Below, in pieces: positions 36,580-48,094 of a DNA stretch of 64,000 nt (the first letter of the stretch is position 1; the number at the start of each line of letters is the position of its first letter). Position numbers and translations under genes: made by a program. The notes under the pieces were generated by a model. The model was given only the letters and a program-made list of their open reading frames with translations. It was not told the origin of the DNA and searched no databases. The stretch spans positions 25,229,340 to 25,293,339 of the forward strand of contig OZ024794.1 in the NCBI GenBank assembly GCA_964017045.1, written 5' to 3'. Source of the stretch: Omphiscola glabra. Its lineage: Eukaryota; Mollusca; Gastropoda; Lymnaeidae.

Positions 36580-36735
36580 AACAGCCTATATATATATATA
36601 TATATATATTTAAGGACCCTAACAGCCGATATCTATTTCTATATATAAGGACCCTAGCAGCCGGCATATATATATATATATATATATATACGGACCCTAA
36701 CAGATGATATCTATCTATATATACATATTATAATA
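36580..36735. repeat. TA microsatellites with repeated spacer
   Basis: Runs of TA are separated by repeats of AAGGACCCTAACAGCCG-type spacers (36612, 36647 and 36691), an irregular array. Confidence 0.85.
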
Positions 36736-38264
36736 CATGGACCCGTGAGTGTATTTACTTTCACGTCAATCTAGAAATGATTGAAGGGTAAATGAATGAA
36801 ACTGTGTGCAGGAGTTTCATAAAAGACACAATGTGTAGTACAAAGATTAATGCAGACGTTTCTTGAAAGATACAATGATTGCAGTATTTTCTTAAGTCAC
36901 AGTATGTCAGTGTACAGAGTTAGAGAGATTTTTTTAGAGTTTGTTTGGAGTGAACAGATTGTTTTACTGTTGTCCTCTTTAAAGGGGGTGGGATCCACAC
37001 GAAAAAGTTCATCAATATTGGCCATCCCTTTATCTCTTAAGTGCCCTTGACGATGAAAGAGTGGTACAGCATATTTTTTTTTTAAATCATGCAATTTCAA
37101 ATCAAAGCAAATCGTAAATATATTCAAGTGTGCATTTTTCTAAACCAAACTGCAAATTTAAAGTCACATGGTTTGATTACTTATTAAAAAAAAAAATTCA
37201 ATATGCCTTTGAGACTGTATGACATCATTTTGGTTACCGATCTTCGTTTAAATTTATTGAATGAACAACAAGGTACTCAAATAACTGAATGGAAAACAGT
37301 GCACTCCAATAACTGAATAGAAAAACAGTGTGCTCAAATAAATGAAGGAAAATCAAAGACAAAAATATATTTTTAAACTTTAATAAAAACCAACAAACGA
37401 ACAAAAGTCTATCAAGGACTGCAAGATCAGTAGAGTTGTTGTTTTAAAAACCAGGGCAACCTCATCTCTGGTAAGTGTGATCCGCAAATTTGTTTTTGTC
37501 TTATCCCGCCCCCACCTCAACGCCCTTCACCTCACGACCCTCCACTCCACTCGCGCTCCAACAGTCCGAGAAAATATGAGTCAAATCTTGTTTTGTAGCC
37601 AAGTTTTTCAAAGTACATTTTGTTTTGGCCATCTCCAGCTAATGCTATCATAATGAAGGTGTTAACCCCTTTTGATCGCATCCCCCTCACCCCTCGAATC
37701 CCATTTCTCCCCCCCCCCCCCTTTCTCCCCGCATCCTATCAAAGCGTTAGTTTCCCGCAGTCTTCAATCTTCGGCAGTCCAAGAAGTTTTCATTTTTTTT
37801 AAAAAAAGAAATTGAGGCATCTGACAATAAGAAAGCTACAAGTGAACTCAACAATTCCTTGTTCCTTTGATTTGAGAAGCCCATTGTTCCTATTTCCTGT
37901 TACTCCATTTCAAGCAAGACAACGTCATCAACACTTAATTAAAAAGTGCAATGCGGTCATTTTCTATTTGTTTTTTTTAAAGGTAGTAAAGTACTTTTAT
38001 TAAATAGTATTTTACCTTGTGTCAAGGGTGGTATATCTTCTTATTTTCTTAACACGTGATCTGATGGTCAGCTGCTCAAAAAAAAAATTAATAGATGTAT
38101 GAAACTGGGGGGGGGGGGGAATTTTGCTTTGATGAGTTCGTGAGATCAATCAATGGTATAAGTACTGACCAGATTGCGGATGTATGATCAATGGATAAGT
38201 ACAGTATGACCACTTTTTCCGTCAGTTTGTCCAGGCGCAATTTGTCCGTCGTAAGGATATAGGT
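36736..38264. other. No gene; small 3-unit repeat
   Basis: Contains three loose copies of a unit with CAATAACTGAATAGAAAAAC at 37265-37345, a C run near 37711 and a G run near 38108. No supported exon. Confidence 0.4.
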
Positions 38265-38451
38265 CAGCGGTTCTCAACCTGTAGCCGTGACCCCTATTTG
38301 GCTCGAATGACCCTTACACAGGGTTCGCCTGCGACCATCGTAAAACTCAATTTTATGAAGTGGAAACAAAAATAATTTTATGGTTCGGGGTCACCACACA
38401 ATTTGGAACTGCGTAAAAGGGTCGCGGCATTAGGAAGGTTGAGAACCACTG
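38265..38451. mobile_element. SPIN-like hAT MITE, copy 3
   Basis: Ends CAGCGGTTCTCAACCT and AGGTTGAGAACCACTG. The inside is more diverged (CGAATGACCCTTACACAGG). The flanks ATATAGGT and ATCTAGAT match at six of eight positions, and the right flank fits the hAT target pattern nTCTAGAn. 187 bp. Confidence 0.88.
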
Positions 38452-39324
38452 ATCTAGATAAACTTATGAGAGATCGCAAAAAGATTTCAAAATACCACAC
38501 TGAAATTCATGTTTGTTGTGGGTGTCAGTTGAATGAATGAAACAAATTCAGAGAAATTTTTAAAACGAAATGATGGCATTTTCTCTTCCATTATGGAGAA
38601 CAGCTCAACGTATGATTGAATTTCATTTTACTTCTGGAGGGTCAGACAGAAGACGAGCTCGTCTACCCTCAAAACTCTAGCAATATAATAACATAATCAC
38701 CCTACCTCTGTTTTATTTAAAGATGTATAAAACTATTTCATCTTAAACGTGAGTGGAATCACGTAAACACGTTTGCTACCAAAACACAGCAATTTCTGCA
38801 TTTTCAAACTTGAATGATTTTGTGCACTTAAAATCTTTTTCACAATTCATCAAAACATGTTTTGATTTTTTTAAAGACACCGTTGTTTTTTCAGCTTTTC
38901 CCCTCCCACAGAATTTTTTAGACCAAAATATTACTATGTAAATTGTATACAAACTCCTTGATAATTTTTGCGTCTACAGTCGTACCCGCTAATCTCGACC
39001 TCGGTTAATTCGCCAACCCTATTAAGTCGACGTTTTTGAAGTGGAACCGCCAAATTCTCTCTTTGTCTTAGCATTTTCTCATCGGTTATGTCGATTCTTT
39101 TATGTCGCCGAACCCTAATATCTCGAGCACAAAAGAGGGCCAAATTTGCCACTTAGCGTTGGTTATCTCGATCCCCGTGACCAATCGCCAGCTTTTGAAA
39201 AGTTAGTTATCGATGCAACTTCACCATCTCACTACCGTATTTTCGCGTTTGTATCGACAATCCCATCTTAGTGCATTGTTGGTTGTCAAGGAAATTTGTG
39301 GCATACGAGACACATGGGTAGGGG

Positions 39325-39509
39325 CAGGACCGACCCTAACAATTGCGGGGCCCTATGTGAAACGGATTGCGCGGGCCCAGTCTGGGTAGGAATAAGGATA
39401 ATAAGTGAAAATTAAGATTTTGTATTAGAAAATAAATTCGGGGCGGGGCCTATGAAAGTGCGGGGCCCATTGCGGCCGCATAGGTTGCAGTGGCCAAAGG
39501 CCGGCCATG
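39325..39509 (-). mobile_element. 185-bp hAT MITE, copy A, nested in the pogo-like element
   Basis: The same element as 41266-41450 in opposite orientation and of identical length. It is flanked by a perfect 8-bp duplication GGTAGGGG (39317-39324 and 39510-39517). Its ends read CAGGACCGACCCTAAC and GGCCAAAGGCCGGCCATG. It contains the NotI-like word GCGGCCGC and long GC-rich subterminal parts around an AT-rich centre. Confidence 0.92.
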
Positions 39510-39777
39510 GGTAGGGGGATTGGTATGTGTGTCAAAGGTTATAAAAATATCACCGCAACGTATCGTATTGATCGTGATGGTCGTATTGTTGCTTTGTGTG
39601 TCACAGTGAACTAGCTATCTGCGGGTGGGGGAAGTTTGGTTCCGCCGAGCGAAATAATGACGTCACAGCACGGAAAGACGTGTTGGCGGACTACAGTGTG
39701 TTGTGACTATGTCATGTTAAATATTACCACTACAGTTACAGCGATCTCTTTATGAAAACACAAAGCAATAGTATACG

Positions 39778-39935
39778 CAGTGGCGTAGCGAGCTTAACTC
39801 ACGCCCGGGGCACAAAACCTTTTTAGCGCCCCCCCCTCTATTCGAAAACCATACAATATTATATCTAAACTATACTATTTGGCGTCCCTCTGTGAGTAGC
39901 GCCCGGGGCATGATGCCCCCCTCGCTACGTGACTG
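39778..39935. mobile_element. 158-bp hAT MITE nested in the pogo-like element
   Basis: Ends CAGTGGCGTAGCGAG and CTCGCTACGTGACTG are inverted repeats with two mismatches. The flanks AGTATACG and ATTATACG are an 8-bp duplication with one mismatch. Inside, GCCCGGGGCA occurs near both ends in opposite senses. Confidence 0.88.
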
Positions 39936-40225
39936 ATTATACGGGCATACGATAACTGCGAACGTGTTTTAGCAAACATGTATGTACATTTTATAGCATG
40001 CCGATCGCTTCATCAAACAAATAACGGCAACGCTGTTGTGTAAAAAAAAACTCCAAAAACATGTGCATGTACATTCTCATTTATTAACGCACATCATGTA
40101 TATAAAGAAATTTCAAGCACATGTTAATATATTGCCGCCATATTGGTTTTCGTTTATCTCGATCCTAGGTTATCTCGACACCTTTTGGCATACCCCATGG
40201 CCGTCGACATAACCGGGTTCGACTG

Positions 40226-40985
40226 TATTTAAGTTGTTTTAAAACTCTCTTTTATTCTTTTTCTAAAATTAGTGCAAGAATTTACGCCCCTACACCCCCC
40301 CCCCCCAACTTCTTCAGAGATCACAATTACTTTAATTTTAAAAAATATATTCATATCGGTTGTTGTAGTTCGTGCTAGACGCCTTTAATGTAATTTTCTC
40401 CTCCATTTAATTTCTTTGAATTCATGAAATATTGAGACAAAACGTGAGAGGCACGGCTGGCAATTAAAATAAATCAGAGTGTTTGCGTGTGAGAGAGATG
40501 GGTAGAGAGAGTAAAGTTGCATAGATCATGAAGAGATTGGGTTTGAAACATAAAAGAAAAGGGCGACTATTTTCTTCTGCTAGAAAAATGGCGATCGTTC
40601 TGAGATATTCTTGTAAGGCTCTACTACAAATATTCGTCAACTTGATGACGTATAAGGACTTGAGAACCTTCATTTCCCGTTGACATGGATTATATTTTTA
40701 GCATAGGAAAAAGGGAGGGGGGATGAGGAATGATGAAGATATGCAATGCGTCTACAGTTGTTTTTTTTTAGCGAATAAACTTGACGAAACGCAACTACAA
40801 TTGACACCCACTAAGTTAGTTTTATCTTTTATTGTAACATACATTTCAATGGCAATATTAATGAGGCATCATTTCTTTTCAATAATGACAGGCAAGGGGG
40901 AGGGGGGTGATCTTTGATGTGTGCCCATTGTTACTGTCAACATGTGCATTCTGTGCCCATGTCTCTTCGGGAATTGAAATGTGTT
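40226..40985. other. No recognisable gene
   Basis: AT-rich spacer with a C run near 40292. A minus-strand open stretch over 40879-41166 overlaps the dispersed repeat below and is not called a gene. Confidence 0.4.
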
Positions 40986-40989
40986 CTGG

Positions 40990-41140
40990 ATATTTTTCTA
41001 AATCATTTATATTAACTTTGCTTTTTGTGTGTTTATGGCACAATTTTCGGACGGCTGACTGACCCGCTTCCCGCCAACCTACCGAGTTGAACACTTTGCA
41101 CGTAGAATCGTTGCCGATGACATCGTATTCTATCAAATTT
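40990..41140 (-). repeat. Dispersed repeat, likely retroelement 3' end, copy 2
   Basis: Reverse-complement partner of 16700-16900: in minus-strand order it shows AATTTGATAGAATACGATG, TCATCGGCAACG, GGGAAGCGGGTCAGTC, GCCGTCCG and GCAAAGTTAATATAAATG. It is considerably diverged from copy 1. Confidence 0.45.
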
Positions 41141-41265
41141 TTTCCCCCACCCACCAACACCAACACAGCAAAAAATCAGTCTTCCAATTTTTCAAGGGAT
41201 AGATGAAGGAAATATTATTACACTAATTTCATGAAATAAAATTCTCGATAACTGTGCTAAATGAG

Positions 41266-41450
41266 CAGGGCCGGCCTTAGGCCACTGCAACCTATGCGGC
41301 CGCAGTGGGCCCCGCACTATCATAGGCCCCGCGCGAATTTATTTTCTAATACAAAATATTAATTTTCACTTATTATCCTTATCCCTACCCAGATTGGGCC
41401 CTGCGCAATCCGTTTCGCATAGGGCCCCGCAATTGTTAGGGTCGGCCCAG
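41266..41450 (+). mobile_element. 185-bp hAT MITE, copy B
   Basis: Begins CAGGGCCGGCCTTAGGCC and ends GTTAGGGTCGGCCCAG, with a perfect 8-bp duplication TAAATGAG at 41258-41265 and 41451-41458. It is the same length as copy A but inverted, about 1.75 kb away. Confidence 0.95.
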
Positions 41451-41458
41451 TAAATGAG

Positions 41459-42423
41459 ATTCTTTTTTGAAAACGATATCGCAATTGCGTTTGATGCGTA
41501 ATATTTATTTTTCTGAAATAGTTGATGAAATAAATCTACGGTGTAAAAGGGGGTAGGATCTCATATATATATTACACTTGTGGTGTGACTCGTGGACTGC
41601 TTCCTTTTCTGGCGGCTGCTTCCTAAAAATCGTGGCAGCTTCATTATAACCGACTTTAGTATTGACAGTATATTACAAATAATTCTAAATGTTTGAAAGA
41701 AAGTGTGGTTTAATAATGAGTTCATTAGTGCGTAAAATATAATTCCCGATAGCCACGCTAAATGAAATTTAAAAAAAATATTTGATAACGCAGCTGCGTT
41801 TGGTGCGTAGTAAAGTCTTGACTTTTTGGGTGCATGTAGTTCTCGTCCCCCCCCCCCCCCAAGATCATGAACACTCCTTATGTCTAGGTGATTTGTCTTT
41901 GTTACACTCCTTATGTCTGTAGGTGATTTGTCTTTGTATGTTTTTCATATGCCAGAACATTTATATTTAACCCTCGCCATTAAGAAAACACAATATTTAT
42001 AATTTATTTCAAAACCCTAATCAATTGCAAACATCTGAACACATTTTTCTTTATTCAGATAAACTTATATATGTAACAAGGTACCCCAGACATGCATCTG
42101 CAAAAAAAAGCTTTTACAACCACTGATCAGAGACGGATTACATTAAAAAGATTATGTCAGTCTGGCCCCATTAGAAGAAAGCCGTGTTCTATTTTAAATC
42201 CGAAGTAATGGCTTGGGCGTTCAAGGCGCAAACCTTGATCCGGTGCCATTACTATTTTAGTAGAAATCAATTGTGAGAGGTTGTTACGTCAATGGGAGAA
42301 ACTCACCAAGAAATTTTTTTATAGGCTGTAAACTTAAAGAGTCTATAAATGGCCTTCTTTTTTTTAACCACCTAAATCTTGTAACACTACCATAGTGTAT
42401 AACTCCATCATTTTGAAATAGAA
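41459..42423. other. No recognisable gene
   Basis: AT-rich spacer with a C run near 41847 and a short tandem duplication of CACTCCTTATGTCT at 41871-41915. No exon recognised. Confidence 0.4.
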
Positions 42424-43618
42424 CCATCTTAAAACCACACCATCTTGGAACACCACCATCTTGAAACCACACCATCTTGGAACACCACCATCTTGGAACA
42501 CCACCATCTTGAAACACCACCACCTTGTAACACCACCATCTTGAAAAATACCATCTTGGAACACCACCATCTTGAAACCACACCATCTTGGAACACCACC
42601 ATCTTGGAAACCGCCATCTTGAAACACCGCCATCTTGAACACCACCATCTTGAACACCACCATCTTGAAACACCACCATCTTGAAACACCACCACATTGT
42701 AACACCACCACCTTGTAAAACCACAACCTTGTCACACCTCCACCTTGTAACACCACCACCTTGTAGCATTACCACCTTCTAACACCACCACCTTGTAACA
42801 CCACCACCTTGTAACACCACCACCTTGTAACACCACCACCTTGTAACACCACCACCTTGTAACACCACCACCTTGTAACACCACCACCTTGTAACACCAC
42901 CACCTTGTAACACCGCCCCTTTGTAACACCATCCCTTTGTAACACCACCCCTTTGTAACACCGCCCCTTTGTAAGACCACCCCTTTGTAACACCGCCCCT
43001 TTGTAACACCGCCCCTTTGTAACACCACCACCTTGTAACACCACCAATTTGTTACACCACCACCTTGTAACACACCACCTTGTAACACCACCACCTTGTA
43101 ACACCACCACCTTGTAAGACTACCACCTTGTAACTCCACTACATTGTAACACAACCACCTTGTTACACCACCACCTTGTAACACCACCACCTTGTAACAC
43201 CACCACCTTGTAACACCACCACCTTGTAACACCACACCTTGTTACACCACCACCTTGAAAGACCACCATCTTGTAAGACCACCATCATGTAAGACCACCA
43301 CCTTGTTACACCACCATCATGTAAGACCACCACCTTGTAACACCACCTTCTTGTAACACCACCACCTTGTAACACCACCACCTTGTAACACCACCATCTT
43401 GTTACACCACCACCTTGTTACACCACCATCATGTATGACCACCACCTTGTTACACCACCATCATTAAGACCACCACCATGTTACACCACCATCATGTAAG
43501 ACCACCATCATGTAAGACCACCATCATGTAACACCATTACCTTGTAACACCACCACCTTGTTACACCACCACCTTGTAACACCACCACCTTGTTACACCA
43601 CCATCATGTAAGACCACC
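42424..43618. repeat. 16-bp minisatellite, about 75 units
   Basis: The unit is CCTTGTAACACCACCA with several variant neighbourhoods: a left block with ATCTTGAAACACCACC or ATCTTGGAACACCACC, a middle block with CCCCTTTGTAACACCG (42912-43018), and a right block with ATCATGTAAGACCACC. Frames of up to 167 codons on the minus strand repeat every 48 bp (three units) and are artefacts of the period. Confidence 0.96.
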
Positions 43619-43677
43619 ATTGACAAATTCGGTTACAATGTTTAAACATTTAAACTGGTATCACATCTGTCTCTGTA

Positions 43678-43885
43678 GTCTGTTTCTTTTGGTCAAGTAT
43701 CATATTTCTTTAGTCTGTCTGTCTGTCTATTTTGGTCAAGCATCATATTTTTAGTCTGTCTGTCTGTCTCTTTTGGTCAAGTATCATATTTTTTAGTCTG
43801 TCTCTTTTGGTCAAGTATCATATTTTTTTTCTCTGTCTGTGGGTCTTTGGATCAAATATCATATCCTTTATACTGTTTGTCTCTT
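43678..43885. repeat. About 40-bp degenerate repeat, 5 units
   Basis: Units contain CTCTTTTGGTCAAGTATCAT and TTAGTCTGTCTGTCTG. They vary in length through the GTCT microsatellite and T runs. Confidence 0.85.
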
Positions 43886-44382
43886 TGTTGGTCAAATGGT
43901 CTATCAAGGTATGAACCATGTTCAACAGTTCTGAATATTGGTATATAAGTGTTTTATCGGTGACCATAACACATGTTGTAATTTTTCCTACGTTCAGAAA
44001 ACGTTCTAAATATAGATAAAAAGGTTGAAATAGTGATCACTGTTATCTTAAATAAACAAGAGTTTTTCAAAAGCCTTCAACAAAACAAGGATATTTGTCT
44101 TGACAAGAATAAACGAACAAACGGTACACAATGGGACATAAAAAAAAATGTAAACAGAGACAAAATGAAAAATGGGGGAAAAAGGGGTGGGGGTGGGAGA
44201 AAGAACAAATTCTACATTTTCTGACTGTCAGTGCAACGGAGATGATAAGATTAAATACTGATTTCAAAGCGGGATCTTTTGCCTGGCGCATGTGACCAGC
44301 ATGGAGGCTCGTGTGGGCAACTGGTGGATGAGCAGATGCGGTAAACTAATGGCAATAGTGAGGCAATGCAGCAGAGAGAAAA

Positions 44383-44830
44383 AGGACAGTGCAGAATAGG
44401 ACAGTGCACTGTGACAGGATAGTGCAGAATAGGACAGCGCCCTGTGACAGGACAGTGCAGACAAGGACAGCGACCTGTGACAGGACATTGCAGACAAGGA
44501 CAGCGCACTGTGACAGGACAGTGCAGACAAGGACAGCGCACCGTGACAGGACATTGCAGACAAGGACAGCGCACTGTGACAGGACAGTGCAGACAAGGAC
44601 AGCGCACTATGACAGGACAGTGCAGACAAGGTCAGCGCACTGTGACAGGACAGTGCAGACAAGGAAAGCGCACTTTGACAGGACATTACAGACAAGGAAA
44701 GCTCACTGTGACAGGACAGTGCAGACAAGGACAGCGCACTGTAACAGGACAGTGCAGACAAGGACAGCGCACTGTGACAGGACAGTGCAAAAAAGGACAG
44801 CGCACTGTGACAGGACAGTGCAGACAAGGA
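44383..44830. repeat. 33-bp minisatellite, about 13 units
   Basis: The unit contains GACAAGGACAGCGCACTGTG then ACAGGACAGTGCA, itself built from two related halves (GGACAG..GCACTGTGAC and GGACAGTGCA). Open frames on both strands arise from the 33-bp period. Confidence 0.95.
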
Positions 44831-45712
44831 CCAGTTGGGGTTAGGGACTTGGTGCGTTAAGGGCGGAACTATTTCTGATGGCTACAGGGTGGATTTGTAA
44901 AGCCCTCTACGGCTGAATCATGTTTATATTCTGTTCAGGACTCGTACTCCTGGAAAGCGCCAATGTGGCTAATACTGACAATGCTCGTATTAAAAAAACT
45001 GTTATATGTGGTGGTTTTCCCTAGGGGGTGGGGGTCGTTCTAGTTAAATTTCACCTTTTTTTTACCACAGGAATGTTACGTTTCTGAAATTCTAATTCAG
45101 AAGTAGATTGAAATAGATATGATTTTTTTTCATTTCCAAAACCCAGATCAACAAAATCGTGGTAGATTAATGACGGGGCGCCTGATTTGAACAATGACCA
45201 TAATCTCTGAGCCAAAGGTTGTTCATTGATTCAACTACTTTGTCCGCGTAGAAAATGGTGCTTTGAGATTTGAATTGAATTACCCTGGTCTAGTGTATTT
45301 TTTTTTTACTTGGGTTTCGAGCGTGCATGTCCATCCCGTCAACTCTGATTCTTTGATATCTGTATAATCCCAGCTTACCGTTTCAGAATAAACATCCTTA
45401 AAACGAGGCAATACTAGACTACAGCTTGATACCCTTGAGTAACGCCCGAGATGCTTCGGATCAAACACGTACAAGAGAAAGAAAAACTATTTGAACGATA
45501 AAAACGTTTGACTATTATTATGTGGCAACGTGGAAATAAGATACTTTTAAAAAAAGCATAGGAAATCGGACGTGGTGTTTCTGTTTTAAGACATAGACAC
45601 AGTCTTGAATCTCGCCAAACGTTGACCGGTCGGTGGCATAACTTTAATGGAATAGTTTATGTGTACATTATTTGAGTAACATGATATTTTTTTAATGAAC
45701 TCAAATAACAAG
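44831..45712. other. No recognisable gene
   Basis: AT-rich spacer. A 64-codon minus-strand open stretch at 45280-45474 has no recognisable similarity or splice context. Confidence 0.4.
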
Positions 45713-46200
45713 GACAACAATACAACTTACAAAAATTAGAGAAATAATCTCTCGTTCACACTCGATAACGAGACGAAAGACAAGGGTGGGCGAAATGTAT
45801 GTGATGTACACAGAAAAGATGGGTATTTGATGTACGCAGAAAAATAGGGGTATTTGATGTACGCAGAAAATAGGGGTATTTGATGTACGCAAAAAGAGAG
45901 GGGTCGGCATAATGTATTTTCTGTACACAACAACAATACAACTTACAAAAATTAGAGAAATAATCTCTCACTCACACTCGATAACGAGACGAAAGACAAG
46001 GGTGGGCGAAATGTATGTGATGTATACAGAAAAGATGGGTATTTGATGTACGCAGAAAAAGAGGGGTATTTGATGTACGCAGAAAAAGAGGGGTATTTGA
46101 TGTACGCAGAAAATAGGGGTATTTGATGTACGCAAAAAAGAGGGGTCGGCATAATGTATTTTCTGTACACAGAAATACAGGGGTGGGTGTACACATCTAC
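45713..46200. repeat. 216-bp tandem duplication with nested 27-29-bp units
   Basis: The block starting with AACAATACAACTTACAAAAA is present twice, 216 bp apart. Each copy contains several units of GGGTATTTGATGTACGCAGA (three or four per copy) and ends in GGGGTCGGCATAATGTATTT. The second copy has one extra nested unit, so expansion works at two scales. Confidence 0.9.
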
Positions 46201-46846
46201 ACTATTGATTACAGCTCAAGAATTGTATGGGTTAAAGGGCACTACATTTCCTTTGTTGTTTTTTTTTGGCCCTAGTAGAACTTGTTTTAGTTTTATCATT
46301 GTATACTGTTTCCTGAAGTGTTAAATGTTTTCTCTTTGTTACATGGACCTACACAGCTCACATGAACCATGCGTCCGTCCTTCGTGAAGTTTTGTTGCCG
46401 TCTCCCGAAAAGCTGCCCAAGATATCAGCAAATAGTCTGCCGTGATTGTCTCTACCCCGTGGGAGCAAAGGCGATAATTAGCCAAACCTTGGCGGACTCA
46501 AACTCAAATAGGGGGAGGGGGGAGTGGACGGAGATAAAATGGTAGACTCATCCCCACATTCAAGTATCTCTCACACATTTAACCAAGGGTGCAATATGAC
46601 TATAGCATCAAAACAGTTGGTTTGTTGTTTGGTTTTTGGTTGCTTTTTTTTTTTTGATGTGTGTGTGTGGGGGGGGGGGGGTTGTTATTGTTGTTGTTCT
46701 TAAATTCTATTGCTTTCATTTCTGAAATCTAAACATTAACTAAAATAGTCTAGACGAGGATCTAATATATTTTGAACGTTCTGAAATGCCCCTGGGCTGT
46801 GTGTAGAATTTCAGCTCTGTGGAACTTCATGAAAAGGGAGTTATTA

Positions 46847-47336
46847 CCGGAAATTTGTTTGATAGTAATTTTGTCGACGGAAAATTGATCGAGCAGAAAT
46901 TAGGTAGAATTTCTTTTTCAGTTCGCACGATCAAATTTTCGTCAAATTTTTTTTTGAACGCACTATACTATATAACAAGCCTGCACAACATACGGCCCGC
47001 GGGCCTAGTACGGGCCGCCGGCACCCACTTTGCGGCCCGCGAAGTAACGAAATATTTATTTATTCATATTATTTTCGTAATAGCTTTCCCCCCATCCTAT
47101 TTTCTTTTGGCCCGCACAAGTTTTTCATAAAGTATTGCGGCCCACCTTCAAAATTGACCTGTGCAGGCCTGCTCTATAGTAAAACTAAATAATGCGTTCA
47201 AAAAGAAATACGAAAATTTAATCGTCTGAACTGAAAAAAAACATTTATCAAATTTCCGTTAGATCAATTTTCCCTTCGATCAAACTGCCGTCGATCAATA
47301 TTCCGTCGACGAAATTTCTTTCTAACAAATTTCCGG
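46847..47336. mobile_element. Fold-back MITE (CCGGAAA family), interrupted copy
   Basis: Starts CCGGAAATTTGTTTGATAG and ends AACAAATTTCCGG. Arms match the intact copy at 15900-16123. The centre is split by the hAT-type element at 46976-47171, which sits in the TATAGTATA-like midpoint. Confidence 0.82.
46976..47171 (-). mobile_element. hAT-like MITE nested in the fold-back element (unexpanded copy)
   Basis: On the minus strand it runs CAGGCCTGCACAGG ... CCGTATGTTGTGCAGG, matching the ends of 50373-51141. The flanks CTATATAA and CTCTATAG match at six of eight. The single-copy interior has AAGCTATTACGAAAATAATA and, 28 bp away, another GAAAATA (+ strand TATTTTC at 47070-47076 and 47098-47104). 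This corresponds to one unit of the minisatellite found in the other copy. Confidence 0.8.
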
Positions 47337-48094
47337 ATACGACGAATCAGACATATAAGCTAAATTGATTTTTGTTTTTATACTTTTCACAAGCCACACA
47401 AAAAATACATCAACGAAAAGGGAAATTATGAGCCTGATGGAAAGTGGATACTGAAAGTCTTCAAATGATCTCACACTTTATTCACCGTAGTCGTATTTAT
47501 GCACATACACACCATTAAGCATACCTTACTCCTGCTCTGCTCGCTTTTCTCGCACAACCGATCCTTGCTTCTTTATAAAACACGTTAAATTCTCCATACA
47601 CTCAGTAGAAATTGTGTTTTGGAAGCGTAATCAATGTCTGCTTCATCATGGCATGAATTCTTTATTTCCGTTCACTATTTAAGCGTATGCACCTAATGCT
47701 GTTTAAATCGAATAATGAAAATAATAAAAATTAACTATCCCTCCGTGCATTGCATATACTTTAAAACTATACGCACTGGTCAACAATGCTTTAAGATCTA
47801 GAAAATAAATAGCATTACCCCTTCAGACTGTGATATCGAGAATTATTTTTTTTTTTAAATATTTTAAAATAATTTTTTATAAAAGCCTCTTCTTGATTTT
47901 AATGACGTCACTGGAGTGACCCTATAGAAATATCACGTGATTTTAATATCTTCAATTATATTTTATCCATTTGCCTTGCGGCCAAAGTGAACAAAATGAG
48001 AAGTGTTTCAGACTTCAGTCTCAGATTTCGGATAATCTTTCATCTATAGATTAAATGTTGGTGTATACACACGTTTCAATTATAAACGTATAAC
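47337..48094. other. No recognisable gene
   Basis: AT-rich spacer. Nothing identified. Confidence 0.4.

Larger units (their letters stand above)
38977..40225. mobile_element. pogo/Tigger-like transposon remnant with nested MITEs
   Basis: The left end CAGTCGTACCCGCTAATCTC is matched by an inverted right end whose reverse complement reads CAGTCGAACCCGGTTATGTC. Both ends are flanked by TA (38975-38976 and 40226-40227), the target duplication of the Tc1/mariner/pogo superfamily. Subterminal ATCTCGA and TATGTCGA words repeat at both ends, as in Tigger-type elements. Two hAT MITEs (39325-39509 and 39778-39935) sit inside. No transposase frame remains, so it is a non-autonomous or heavily deleted copy. 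Confidence 0.8.

Noticed and set aside
40879..41166. 95-codon minus-strand protein
   Set aside because: Its core overlaps the dispersed repeat shared with 16700-16900 on the opposite strand relation, so the open frame is probably accidental.
42284..43381. Several overlapping minus-strand frames of 70-167 codons
   Set aside because: All lie in the 16-bp array and repeat every 48 bp in all three frames, as expected from the period.
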